A DNA stretch of 64,000 nt, taken from positions 147,725-211,724 of the forward strand of contig JAQZBQ010000009.1 in NCBI GenBank assembly GCA_029237825.1. The letters are read 5' to 3'. Shown here piece after piece: positions 1 to 9,200 of the stretch. This DNA is from Bacteroidota bacterium. GTDB taxonomy: Bacteria > Bacteroidota > Bacteroidia > B-17B0 > Aurantibacillaceae. The notes under the pieces are model-generated. The model made no database searches and had not been told where the DNA came from. It saw nothing but the letters and a program-made list of their open reading frames with translations. The position numbers and the translations under genes are program-made. How positions within the stretch are numbered: position 1 is the first letter of the stretch; every line of letters begins with the position of its first letter.

Positions 1-2
1 GT

Positions 3-338
3 CTGGTGAGGATGTTATGCCAGCATTGCAAGAAACAGGAAGCTTTTAATAGCCTGGAATTACCTAAAGCATTTCAAACTGCTGCTATAACAAAACAGTT
101 TAAAGCTGTTGGTTGTAACCAGTGTTATTTTACAGGTTATAAAGGACGGAAAGCAGTTTATGAAGTGATCAACATCACTAAAGAATTGGCAGAATATATA
201 AAGGAACAAAAATCTACTATAAGTGACTACTGCAAATTAAATAAAATCAGTACTTTAGCCGAAAATGTGTTAACTCTTTTTGAAAATGGAGAAACCAGTT
301 TAGAAGAAATTTATCCGTATTTGATCCATGAAAATTAA
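3..338 (+). CDS. gspE: GspE/PilB-type secretion ATPase, C-terminal fragment (cut by window edge)
   Basis: The reading frame is open at the left edge, so only the last ~111 residues are present. It begins LVRMLCQHCK and continues to GCNQCYFTGYKGRKAVYEV. This is the tetracysteine zinc motif (two CxxC pairs) followed by the conserved G-x-GR segment that closes the ATPase domain of GspE/PilB proteins. The Walker motifs lie outside the window. In this family the cytoplasmic hexamer powers pseudopilus assembly in type II secretion or type IV pili. The 3' end overlaps the secretin gene by 11 bases, which supports one operon with the downstream genes. An internal GTG or ATG near position 6-12 is not a real start, because the frame continues upstream. 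Confidence 0.88.
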   Translation: MVRMLCQHCKKQEAFNSLELPKAFQTAAITKQFKAVGCNQCYFTGYKGRKAVYEVINITKELAEYIKEQKSTISDYCKLNKISTLAENVLTLFENGETSLEEIYPYLIHEN

Positions 339-2226
339 AATAATCATATTGTCTTTTTTTCTGAGTTTTTGTTTTGTCGCAAAATCGCAGGATCGTTTTG
401 CTATTTTAGAGCAAAAATTAATCGACCTTGGGAAAACTAATCCCGGTTTAAATGAAAAAGTTGATCTATCCATTAATGGGGCTACTATCCAGGAATTTAT
501 TAGGGCCATTGGTGTGAATAATAACCTGAATGTGAATGTGGATCCAACGATTGACGCCAAGATCGTTAATAATTTTTCCAAAGTAACAGCACAGGATGTG
601 TTCCTGTTCTTATGTAAAAGTTATAACCTGGATATCAATTTTGTAGGACCCATTATGTCCTTTGTTAAGTATATACCGCCTGTAGCACCGATCAAAGCGA
701 TTGCTGCAAAGAAAATAAATGTTACCTATGAACAAACAGCCGGTTTACTAAGTTTTGATCTGCAAAACGACACACTTTCATCAGCAACAAAGGAAATCAC
801 GAAGCAAAGTGGAAAGAATATTATTTTCTCACCTGATTTGGCAGGTAAAATTGTGAATGGGTATGTTCAAAGCTCTCCGATGAACAGTGCCTTGGAAAAA
901 CTTGCCTTTGCGAATGATATGAAGGTTTCTGTGACACCGGATAATTTTTACATTTTCGAAAAGAAAGTTCCTGTCATAGACCCAAAAAACCAGGCTAACT
1001 CTAATTTCGGATTGACGAATTCAAATTCAAAAAATTCGACAGGCTTGACGGTAAAGGATGGTTTTATTTCCATAGACGCGCAAAATATTGCGATTAGTGA
1101 TCTCGTAAATTCAGCTTCTAAGGAGTTAAATAAAGAATATTTTCTCTTTAATGAATTAAAAGGAAATACAAGCTTAAAAATAGTTGATGCTACTTATGAT
1201 GACTTTTTAAGGTTATTATTTAACGGTACAGATTTCACCTTTAAAAAAGAAGGAGAAATTTATTTGCTGGGAGACAGAAACCTTGAAGGACTTCGTCAAA
1301 GTAAATTGATTACACTTAAGAACAGGACCATTGATAAGGTTTTAGAGTTCATTCCGGCTGATTTAAAGAAGGGCGTGGATATTAAAACGTTTGCTGACAT
1401 GAATGGTTTAATAGTGAGCGGCTCTCAGCCACGCATTAACGAACTGGAAGCTTTTTTGAGACAGATTGATCTTGTTGTGCCTTTGGTTCATATTGAAGTG
1501 ATTATCGCCGACGTACGAAAAAGCAATACAATTTCAACCGGAATTTCCGCCGGTATAGGTACAAAACCAGCAGCTGCAACCAATGGGGGTTTAGTTCCTC
1601 AAATTGACCTGTCTTTAAATGCTACAGCTATCAATAATTTGATTAGCGGTATTAATGGATTTGGTGTTGTTAATCTGGGAAGCGTTACGCCAAATTTCTA
1701 TTTAACCCTGAAAGCTTTGGAAGAGCAAGGTGCATTAAAGATTCGTTCCACTCCTCAAATTGCCACATTGAATGGGCACGAAGCAAAATTAAAAGTGGGA
1801 AGCACTGTATATTATTTAGAGGTACAGAATAACCTGATCAATAATGTTGGAAATACGACAGTTTCCCAAAGCCAACAGTATAAGTCTTTAGATGCTGATC
1901 TTTCTATTACTATCAATCCGCAGGTTTCTGGAGACGAGCAAATAACAATGTCTATTGGTGTAACTCAGTCATCCTTTACAGAAAGAATCAAAGAAACAGC
2001 GCCGCCGGGTAAATTAAACAGGGATTTTCAATCTTTGGTTCGAGTGAAAAACGGTGAAATGATCATGCTAGGCGGACTGGAAGAAAATTCCACCAGTAAT
2101 TCAGGAACAGGCTTACCATTGATCTCTAGAGTACCTGTATTGAAATGGATCTTTGGAAACAGGATAAGAAGCAAATCAGAAAACAAACTGACCATCTTTA
2201 TTAAACCAACCATAATTTACAGTTAA
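328..2226 (+). CDS. gspD: Secretin, GspD/PilQ-like outer-membrane channel
   Basis: This 632-aa protein has a clear signal peptide (MKIKIIILSFFLSFCFVAKS). Several N-domain-like beta-alpha repeats follow in residues ~25-380. A C-terminal secretin domain shows the family signatures: ALEEQGALKIRSTPQIATLNG, and near the end VPVLKWIFG followed by a hydrophobic strand LTIFIKPTII. Secretins form the multimeric outer-membrane pore of type II secretion systems and type IV pili. The start overlaps the end of the ATPase gene by 11 bases, and the next gene starts 2 bases after the stop, so the group is clearly an operon. I cannot separate GspD from PilQ by sequence alone. The GspC-like protein encoded downstream favours type II secretion. 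Confidence 0.9.
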   Translation: MKIKIIILSFFLSFCFVAKSQDRFAILEQKLIDLGKTNPGLNEKVDLSINGATIQEFIRAIGVNNNLNVNVDPTIDAKIVNNFSKVTAQDVFLFLCKSYNLDINFVGPIMSFVKYIPPVAPIKAIAAKKINVTYEQTAGLLSFDLQNDTLSSATKEITKQSGKNIIFSPDLAGKIVNGYVQSSPMNSALEKLAFANDMKVSVTPDNFYIFEKKVPVIDPKNQANSNFGLTNSNSKNSTGLTVKDGFISIDAQNIAISDLVNSASKELNKEYFLFNELKGNTSLKIVDATYDDFLRLLFNGTDFTFKKEGEIYLLGDRNLEGLRQSKLITLKNRTIDKVLEFIPADLKKGVDIKTFADMNGLIVSGSQPRINELEAFLRQIDLVVPLVHIEVIIADVRKSNTISTGISAGIGTKPAAATNGGLVPQIDLSLNATAINNLISGINGFGVVNLGSVTPNFYLTLKALEEQGALKIRSTPQIATLNGHEAKLKVGSTVYYLEVQNNLINNVGNTTVSQSQQYKSLDADLSITINPQVSGDEQITMSIGVTQSSFTERIKETAPPGKLNRDFQSLVRVKNGEMIMLGGLEENSTSNSGTGLPLISRVPVLKWIFGNRIRSKSENKLTIFIKPTIIYS

Positions 2227-2227
2227 T

Positions 2228-3454
2228 TTGAGAATGTGGTGGGAACGATGGATACCTGAATCGTACTTAACGAAAAGCACTGTCTGTGGTGTTGAATGTG
2301 TTGTTGGTGATACAGGCACCTCATTTGAATACTCCATTTTACAAGTTAAAAAAAAGAAAATCGAAATTGTTTCGGAAGGGAGTTCAACAGATCCTCCTGA
2401 GATTTTAACCCTGGCAAAAAAATATTCTTCACCGATTACCTTAGCTATTAATGGAAAAGGAGTAATCATAAAGAAAATTATCTTTAGTGAAAATGACTCA
2501 CTAGAATTAAAAGACCTGTTAGCACAGCACCTGGCCGCTCTTAATGTTAATGACTTTTATGTACAGTTCTATAAAAACGCTGATCATACCGGGCACGTGG
2601 CTCTTTGCCGGAAGGCACAGGTAAATGACCTGATCAATTTATTTGCAAAAGATAAAACTGAATTGATAAATGTATTTATTGGTCCTTTGGTCTGTAATTC
2701 GCTTGCCCTCGTTGCTTCTTCTTATAACCGTTTGGCTACAAGTACTCATCGTTTAGAGTTGGTCAATGGTTTTATAGATTCTATTCAATCAGGTAACTCT
2801 GAAGAAGAAAATTTGACCATTGATGACTTGAAAATTCCATCTTCAAAAATGGTCTCCTTTGCTTCTGGATTTGGATATTTTACAAAACAAACTAATTATC
2901 AATCGGATAATGCCGAATTGAATTCATTGCCGGAACGACATACTGAAAAAATAAAAACGAAATTTTTACTGACTGTATTGATCATTGTTGCATTTTTAGT
3001 AAGCGCGGTTAATTCTGTATTGTTTTTCCAAAAGTTTGATGAGAGCAGTACCATGGAAGCGGAATTGAACCTATACGAATCCAAGAATGCACAGATCACA
3101 CAGTTACTGGAGAGTTATCAGAAAAAGAAGAATCTCATAGAGCAGGCTGGGATCTTTGATGACAAAAAAATGTCAGTGTATGCCGATAAAATTGCTGCCA
3201 GTATACCGAATGAAATTTTATTGAGAGAATTATATTTTAACCCGGAGGAGGGGGAAACGGAAGAAGACAGTCTTACCAACTTTTCAGAAAACCAATTGAT
3301 CATTAAAGGAAATTGCAGTAAAAGTTCCCTGGTAAACGAATGGATCAATATTTTGAAAAGCCAGAGTTTTGTGAAAACGGTGAACCTGGAGACCTTTATT
3401 TATAACTCCGAAGGGCATTTACCGAATTTTGTTTTAGAAGTTGATACCCAATAA
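2228..3454 (+). CDS. GspL/PilM-PilN-like inner-membrane assembly protein
   Basis: This 408-aa protein probably starts at TTG 2228 or ATG 2234, directly after the secretin stop. Residues 1-~230 form a soluble domain with an opening CGVECVVGD, reminiscent of the actin-like cytoplasmic domain of GspL/PilM, though the match is weak. One transmembrane helix follows at ~238-262 (FLLTVLIIVAFLVSAVNSVLFF). After it come a coiled-coil stretch rich in Glu/Lys/Gln and a small alpha/beta domain resembling PilN. That order (actin-like, TM, coil, ferredoxin-like) is the GspL plan. The assignment rests on architecture and operon position, not on strong motifs. Its probable job is to connect the ATPase to the inner-membrane platform. 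Confidence 0.65.
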   Translation: MRMWWERWIPESYLTKSTVCGVECVVGDTGTSFEYSILQVKKKKIEIVSEGSSTDPPEILTLAKKYSSPITLAINGKGVIIKKIIFSENDSLELKDLLAQHLAALNVNDFYVQFYKNADHTGHVALCRKAQVNDLINLFAKDKTELINVFIGPLVCNSLALVASSYNRLATSTHRLELVNGFIDSIQSGNSEEENLTIDDLKIPSSKMVSFASGFGYFTKQTNYQSDNAELNSLPERHTEKIKTKFLLTVLIIVAFLVSAVNSVLFFQKFDESSTMEAELNLYESKNAQITQLLESYQKKKNLIEQAGIFDDKKMSVYADKIAASIPNEILLRELYFNPEEGETEEDSLTNFSENQLIIKGNCSKSSLVNEWINILKSQSFVKTVNLETFIYNSEGHLPNFVLEVDTQ

Positions 3455-3456
3455 GC

Positions 3457-3996
3457 ATGTGGCAAAGTCTTACATATTCTAAAAAAGTATATACCATTTT
3501 TGGAGGCTTTGTCCTGTTTTTACTTTTGGCCTATTCGCTTTCATTTTCAAAAACAATAAAGTTATTTAAGGAAACAAAGATTAAACAGGAGAAATTAGCC
3601 TGGCTGATGGAAAAAGAAAAAGAAATACCGGCTTTGCAATCGCAGATGGCTTTATTGGATAAGGCTTATAACTCTTCCGATTCGAGCTCTATCAGGGATC
3701 AACTGACGGCTTTTATATCAGAATATGCTGAAGAAAATGGTTGTGTTGTGACTGAGATTCCGCAAAAATCTTTTTATTCAAGTTCCCAGTTGAATATCCA
3801 AACCAATAAATTTGTTGTTAAAGGAGATTTTAAATCTTTGTTGCAATTAATGTTGAATGTTGAAAGTCATTATAATTATACTGCCAAAGTAGTATCGGCG
3901 AAATTTCACAGCGTTAAAGATCTTCAAACCAAACGAACAAACTTATATTTAACACTTATAACTCAATCATTCAGGCAACATGAAAAAAATACTTAA
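3457..3996 (+). CDS. GspM/PilO-like inner-membrane protein
   Basis: This 179-aa protein has a short cytoplasmic N-terminus and one membrane helix at ~16-32 (FVLFLLLAYSLSF). A coiled coil (KLFKETKIKQEKLAWLMEKE) and a periplasmic alpha/beta domain follow. This is the layout of GspM and PilO, which pair with GspL/PilN in the assembly platform. It starts 2 bases after the GspL-like gene and its end overlaps the next gene by 17 bases. Sequence conservation in this family is low across phyla, so I rely on size, topology and gene order. Confidence 0.62.
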   Translation: MWQSLTYSKKVYTIFGGFVLFLLLAYSLSFSKTIKLFKETKIKQEKLAWLMEKEKEIPALQSQMALLDKAYNSSDSSSIRDQLTAFISEYAEENGCVVTEIPQKSFYSSSQLNIQTNKFVVKGDFKSLLQLMLNVESHYNYTAKVVSAKFHSVKDLQTKRTNLYLTLITQSFRQHEKNT

Positions 3997-4981
3997 TTAC
4001 GCAAATTTAATCTTATGCTTAGGCTTAATCGTAGCCTGCACAAAAGATTTTATTTTAAAAGATATCAAAAACGAGACAGTGAGTATCATTGCGCCCGCGG
4101 ATAATTTAAGTACACCCAATAACAACATTACTTTTTGGTGGGATGAACTGGATGGTGCTGAAAAATATAATCTTCAAATTGTAAAGCCAAATTTTAATTC
4201 TATTTCGCAGTTATATGTTGACACAACCATTACCAAAAATAAATTTTCTTACACGTTTACACCGGGAACTTATCAATGGCGTATTAAAGCAATAAACGGA
4301 GGTGGGAGTACTGTTTATACTACGAGGACATTAATAATTGATACTACAAGTAACCTGAACCTGGTTTCGGTTGCTATGATTGCACCTGCCAGTAATACTG
4401 TTCTTGCAAATAATAATGTTATTTTTTCCTGGAATCAACTGCCGGCGACTACTTACTATGAGTTATTAATTACCAGTTCTACAGGGTCAGTTACGACTGT
4501 TTCCAATATTCCTACCACGAGTTATTCTTACATTTTTCCTGTTTCTTCGGGAGTGGAGGAGAAATTCAGCTGGAAAGTAAAAGCTTATAATTCATTTAGT
4601 CAAACACAAAACAATTTGCCACGATCTTTCAGGATTGATCACAAATCTCCTTCTTTTCCTTCTTTAGCTTATCCGGTTAATGTTACTACCGTAAAAGATT
4701 CCGGGGCCTTTAGATGGAATTATTCAGGGATTTTTTCGGATATAAAATTTGATAGTCTATTCATAGGTACTTATCCTGATAGTACACTCACAAATCCAAT
4801 CATAATTGTTGTTCCGCGGGCAGCAACCAACACAAGTACATTTAGTATCAAGCCTACTTTGGCATCTCCAACGAACACGCTTACTTCCTCCAATTATTAT
4901 TGGTGGAAGGTAAAATCTATAGATTCGGTTGGGAATGTTTCCGCTCCATCAGCCGTATTTAAGTTTAAGCTAATGAATTAA
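3980..4981 (+). CDS. FnIII-repeat lipoprotein of the secretion operon
   Basis: The 333-aa product has a lipoprotein signal ending in a lipobox-like GLIVAC at residues ~14-19, so it is probably lipid-anchored. The rest is three related Ig/fibronectin-III-like repeats. Each starts with a short P-A-D/S-N motif and a W or F core: IIAPADNLSTPNNNITFWW, MIAPASNTVLANNNVIFSW, LAYPVNVTTVKDSGAFRW. Its start overlaps the GspM-like gene and its stop overlaps the start of the GspC-like gene by one base. It is therefore probably co-made with the secretion machine. A pilotin or a surface-exposed accessory factor is possible, but nothing in the sequence fixes the role. Confidence 0.7.
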   Translation: MKKILNYANLILCLGLIVACTKDFILKDIKNETVSIIAPADNLSTPNNNITFWWDELDGAEKYNLQIVKPNFNSISQLYVDTTITKNKFSYTFTPGTYQWRIKAINGGGSTVYTTRTLIIDTTSNLNLVSVAMIAPASNTVLANNNVIFSWNQLPATTYYELLITSSTGSVTTVSNIPTTSYSYIFPVSSGVEEKFSWKVKAYNSFSQTQNNLPRSFRIDHKSPSFPSLAYPVNVTTVKDSGAFRWNYSGIFSDIKFDSLFIGTYPDSTLTNPIIIVVPRAATNTSTFSIKPTLASPTNTLTSSNYYWWKVKSIDSVGNVSAPSAVFKFKLMN

Positions 4982-5484
4982 TGAGTAAAAAAGCCAAGAC
5001 ATATCTTCTTATTGTTATAATTATTTTATCCTGGGGTTATGTAGGCTATAAAATCTATAAGGCGCTTCAAGGTGATGATGAGAAGGATCTAAACCTTGAA
5101 AGACCGGAAATAAAAAAAATAGTAGAAATCAATAAAAAAGATAGTGTGATTTTGCTATTAAATTATCCGGATCCTTTTCTAAAAGGAGGTAACTTTTCCA
5201 AAATAAATAATTCTGGGGTTCACTCTTCTTCTCCCAGAACTGAAAAACCTGTTCCTGTTATTAAGCCTGCACCAGTGGTGTCGCCCCAAGCATTTTTAGA
5301 TATAAAATACGTCGGATTGGTTAGAAATAACGAAAAGGGAACTTCAACCGCTATGATGACCATAAATGGGAAATCGTCTTTTGTTAAAGTAAATGATGTG
5401 ATGGAGGGCTATACTATCTTGGAAGTATCTCCAGTAACCGTTAAGCTTAAAAAGGGAAAAGAACTTCTTATAATTACTAAATAA
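4981..5484 (+). CDS. GspC/PilP-like secretin-coupling protein
   Basis: This 167-aa protein has an N-terminal membrane anchor at ~7-24 (YLLIVIIILSWGYVGYKIY). A proline-rich linker (PRTEKPVPVIKPAPVVSP) follows, then a small beta domain containing YVGLVRNNEKG, TAMMTINGKSSFVKVNDV, then GYTILEVSP and KLKKGKELLI. That matches the homology region of GspC and the periplasmic domain of PilP, which bind the secretin N-domains. The DPFL motif at ~60 is also typical. It is the last gene of the plus-strand secretion block. A terminator-like hairpin lies about 65 bases downstream. Confidence 0.68.
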   Translation: MSKKAKTYLLIVIIILSWGYVGYKIYKALQGDDEKDLNLERPEIKKIVEINKKDSVILLLNYPDPFLKGGNFSKINNSGVHSSSPRTEKPVPVIKPAPVVSPQAFLDIKYVGLVRNNEKGTSTAMMTINGKSSFVKVNDVMEGYTILEVSPVTVKLKKGKELLIITK

Positions 5485-5825
5485 ACATTCATTTTCGCCT
5501 ATCGGAATATACTTTAAAGGATTATTTTTTTTCTTAAAAATACCTTTTGAAATGATTTTGTTTTATGATTTCAAAAACAAATTCATTTTTATATTACAAA
5601 AATCATAGATTAAACAAATAGTTATTAACAAGCATTTGTCAGGGCAGGGGGGCTAGTTTTGTGTCTTGAAGCAAAAGATACCAGTGTTTTATGGTACACT
5701 TTAGTTTTTAGAAGTGAGAATTGTCGCGACAATTACTGTACTTATCAACAATGCGTTGTTTGGTTGTATTTTACAACTTGCATGATAGTGTTAATTTTTC
5801 TTAATTCGCAGAAAAATTCAATTTT
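5485..5825. promoter_or_regulatory. Intergenic: terminator-like hairpin and a candidate promoter
   Basis: No gene lies in this 341-base gap. Positions ~5550-5590 hold an imperfect inverted repeat (AAATGATTTTGTTT against AAACAAATTCATTT) followed by T-rich sequence, which would suit a terminator for the secretion operon. Further on, TAGTTTTG at 5654-5661 matches the Bacteroidota -7 box TAnnTTTG, with TTTG 15 bases upstream instead of the usual ~19. The spacing is short, so the promoter is tentative. It would drive the genes from 5826. Confidence 0.4.
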
Positions 5826-6209
5826 ATGAAGAAACTTACAACATTTTTAAGCTTAACACTGTTTTTTTTAACATTAACGTCCTTGGGTGCGAACAATTTT
5901 AGTTTTTCACTTAAAAAAGGTGTAAACAATGATACTTTAACCTGCACTTTTATGGTGAATGGTAATTCTACTTGTAAAACTAATATTGAGACGACACTAA
6001 CTTCGCAAACAGGAGTTATCAGTGCAGTTTGGGATTCTGGCACAAAACAAATGACAGTAGTTTTTAAAGCGGCTCAAATAAAAAATTCTGATTTACATTC
6101 TTTTTTAGCAATGGCTGGTTACGACACCTCAGAATTAAGAGCTAAGCAATCCGTTTATGATGCTTTGCCGGCTTCATGTAAATATACAAGAGAACCGGAA
6201 ACTGAATAA
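5826..6209 (+). CDS. Exported HMA-like (heavy-metal-associated fold) small protein, metal site degenerate
   Basis: This 127-aa protein has a signal peptide (MKKLTTFLSLTLFFLTLTSL). Residues ~38-105 follow the HMA pattern: a Cys at the start of the first helix (GNSTCKTNIE), GVISAVWDSGTKQMTVVF, then a second helix ending AGYDTSELRA and a tail LPASCKY. Related exported Bacteroidota proteins usually have CxxC in the loop and CC near the end. Here only single cysteines remain in both places. It may therefore no longer bind copper-type metals in the usual way. It is read in the same direction as the giant gene 28 bases downstream and may share its promoter. Confidence 0.6.
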   Translation: MKKLTTFLSLTLFFLTLTSLGANNFSFSLKKGVNNDTLTCTFMVNGNSTCKTNIETTLTSQTGVISAVWDSGTKQMTVVFKAAQIKNSDLHSFLAMAGYDTSELRAKQSVYDALPASCKYTREPETE

Positions 6210-6237
6210 TCTATTAAATTTTTAATATTCATTTTGT

Positions 6238-9200
6238 ATGATAAAAAGTAGAGTTAAACTACTCAGCTTTTGTTTGATTTTTTTAATGCTAATCAGTATT
6301 AAAACTAAATCGCAAACAACTGTAACTATTGGCGATATTAATACAACCATGTATTCGGAGCGATATCCTTTTAATGGATATTATAACTATAGCTGGTCAA
6401 ATATGCTTTACCTGAATAGTGAGGCTGGATCCGCAGGACAAATTACTAAGGTGTCGTTTTATGTGGTTAATACCCCTTCGAACTATACTATGAATAATCA
6501 ATTAATTTATGTGAGGAATACGAGTGCTACAAGTTTTACAAACGCAAATTATCCGGGTACTTCAGGTTTTACACAAGTGTTTAACGGTACAATTACATAC
6601 AACGGAGGTGGCTGGAAAACAATAACATTAAGCACACCCTTTAGTTATGATGGTACTTCAAACCTTGAGTTTCTATTTGAAAACAGAGATGCAACTTATG
6701 CCACAGGCTTCCCTTATTTTGCCTATACCACTTCAACAGGAAGCAACCGTATGAGAAGAGATTACAATGACCCAAGCTTCCCAACATCCTGTGCAAATTG
6801 TTTAGCCTTAAATAGCATATTAAATATCCAGCTTACAAAACAATGCGCCAGTAACATGACGCTAACGGCAAGTTCAGCATCTGTTTGCAGTGGAACAAGT
6901 GCAACATTAAGCGCCAGTGGGGCAAGTGCCTATACATGGCTGCCTTCTGCCAGTTTAAATGCATCCAATGATGCCAGCGTTATTGCCACACCAACTGCCT
7001 CTACAATTTACACGATTACCGGTTTGGATGCCAACAGTTGTAGCCAGACAAAAACGTTGTCCCTTACTGTTTTAGCTTTACCAAATTTAACCATTACTCC
7101 AAATACACCATCTGTTTGTATTGGATCCAGTACCACATTAACAGCAACCGGAGCAACTAATTATACCTGGAGCCCTTCAACAGGATTAAATTCAACTACC
7201 TCTTCTTCTGTAATTGCTAATCCAACTGTAACAACCACCTATTCAATAACGGGAAGCAATAGTAACAATTGTATAAACACGAAAACAGTTGCGGTAACTG
7301 TTTATTCGGTTCCTGTTTTAAATATAAGCCCAGGATCAACAACAATATGTAATGGTGGAGTTGCCAGCCTAACGGCATCGGGAGCATCTGCTTATACCTG
7401 GACACCATCCAGTGGATTGAGTTCAACAAACTCTTCAACAGTAAACGCTAATCCGTCCTCTACAACAATTTATACTATTATTGGCACCAGTAATGGTTGT
7501 AGCGGCATGATAACATCAACAGTTTCTGTTTCAAACATTAATGCTGGAACAGCAATAACAACCGGTTCGGGTAATATTTGCAATAATAGCCAGGTCACTT
7601 TATCGCTTGATAGTAAACAAGCAGTAGCTATTGGAACAGGAACCTTAAACATTGAAAAATATCCGTTTAATGGGTATTATAACTATAGTTGGTCTGATGC
7701 CATTTATACACAAAGCGATATAGGAGCAAGTGGAAACATTAGTAAAATATCTTTTTATGTAGATAATGCCCCTTCTAACTATGTGATGAATAATCAGTTG
7801 ATATATATTAGAAATACTTCTGCTTCTTCATTTACCAATAGTAATTATCCCGGAACTTCGGGATTTACGCAGGTCTTTAGCGGATCCATTACTTATAATG
7901 GTTCAGGATGGAAAGAAATTACTTTTACCACCCCTTATTCATACAATGGCACTGATAATCTGGAATTTTTGTTTGAAAACCGAGATGCAACATACGCTAC
8001 AGGATTTCCAACTTTTAGATATTCTGTAGTTTCATCAAGCCGTGTTAAAAGAGATTACCAGGATGCATCTTTCCCCAGCGCGTGTGTAAACTGTGCAACC
8101 TTTTCTAATACGCCTAATGTAAAGTTCACAATAGACAGAGCATTAAGCACTTTTGTAAAATGGCAATATTCCTATGACGATAATACCTATAATGATCTGA
8201 CCGGAGGTACGTCTTCCAGCTATTCAACCCAGGTTAATACATCTACCTATTTCAGGGCACAATCAACAAACGGAAGTTGTGCTGCTATCTCATCTTCTGT
8301 TTTTTACCAAACGAACAATAATTACTACGTAAATGATAATAGTACAATGGGGGACATTTATACTAGTGCTATTGGAAATTCTTCCAATGATGGGAGAAGT
8401 CCTTCAAAACCAAAATCATCCATCAGTGATGTATTAGCAACATATTCACTTACCTCTTGCGACACGATTTATGTAGATAAAGGGAGTTACACTGAAGAAG
8501 TAAATATTACTTCGGCGGATGCCGGAAATGGAAACGGCTATATGGTAATTGAAGGTGCAGGGATTGATGTTTCTATTCTAAACGCTCCTGCAAGTAAAAA
8601 TAACATATTTATCAACCAGGCAAACAAAGTGAAAATTGAGAAATTCACTATGAATAGCACTCAAAGTACCTACAACAATATTAAGATCCAGCAAGCGAAT
8701 GCTAACATAGTTTCTAATAACAAATTAGTTCATAGCACCTCGTCTAATATTTACATGGTTGGAACATCGATTAGAGCTAATAGGAATGAATTTTTGAATA
8801 ATCAAATTAATAATAGCTCCACTTCAGGTTATGGTGTTGCAGTTGTAGGTAATTGTGATAGCTTAGCTATCCGTGGAAATACTATTACAAATACAGGTTC
8901 TCTTGCTGGTATATTAATTTCTTCCACAAAAATATCCAATGATATATATTACCCGGCTTTTGGCGCAATTGATCAAAATACGATCACAGCACAAAATTAT
9001 GGTGTGATCTTGTCGGGCCCTGATTTTCCGATTGCGAGCTATACGATATCAAGCAATAATATTGAGATAACAAGTAATTCTTTAACCGATGGTGCTGCAA
9101 TTTGGTTGGGCTCTGTTGGTAATTCTTCCGCTGAACAAAGTTTAATATTTAATAACAGATTGGCAGGTGGAAAAAACGGAATTTATCTTTCTTCAGGAGT

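Noticed and set aside
7217..7438. Minus-strand frame inside the giant surface gene
   Set aside because: It lies wholly within a strong plus-strand coding region with clear domain structure and has no start context or family features of its own.
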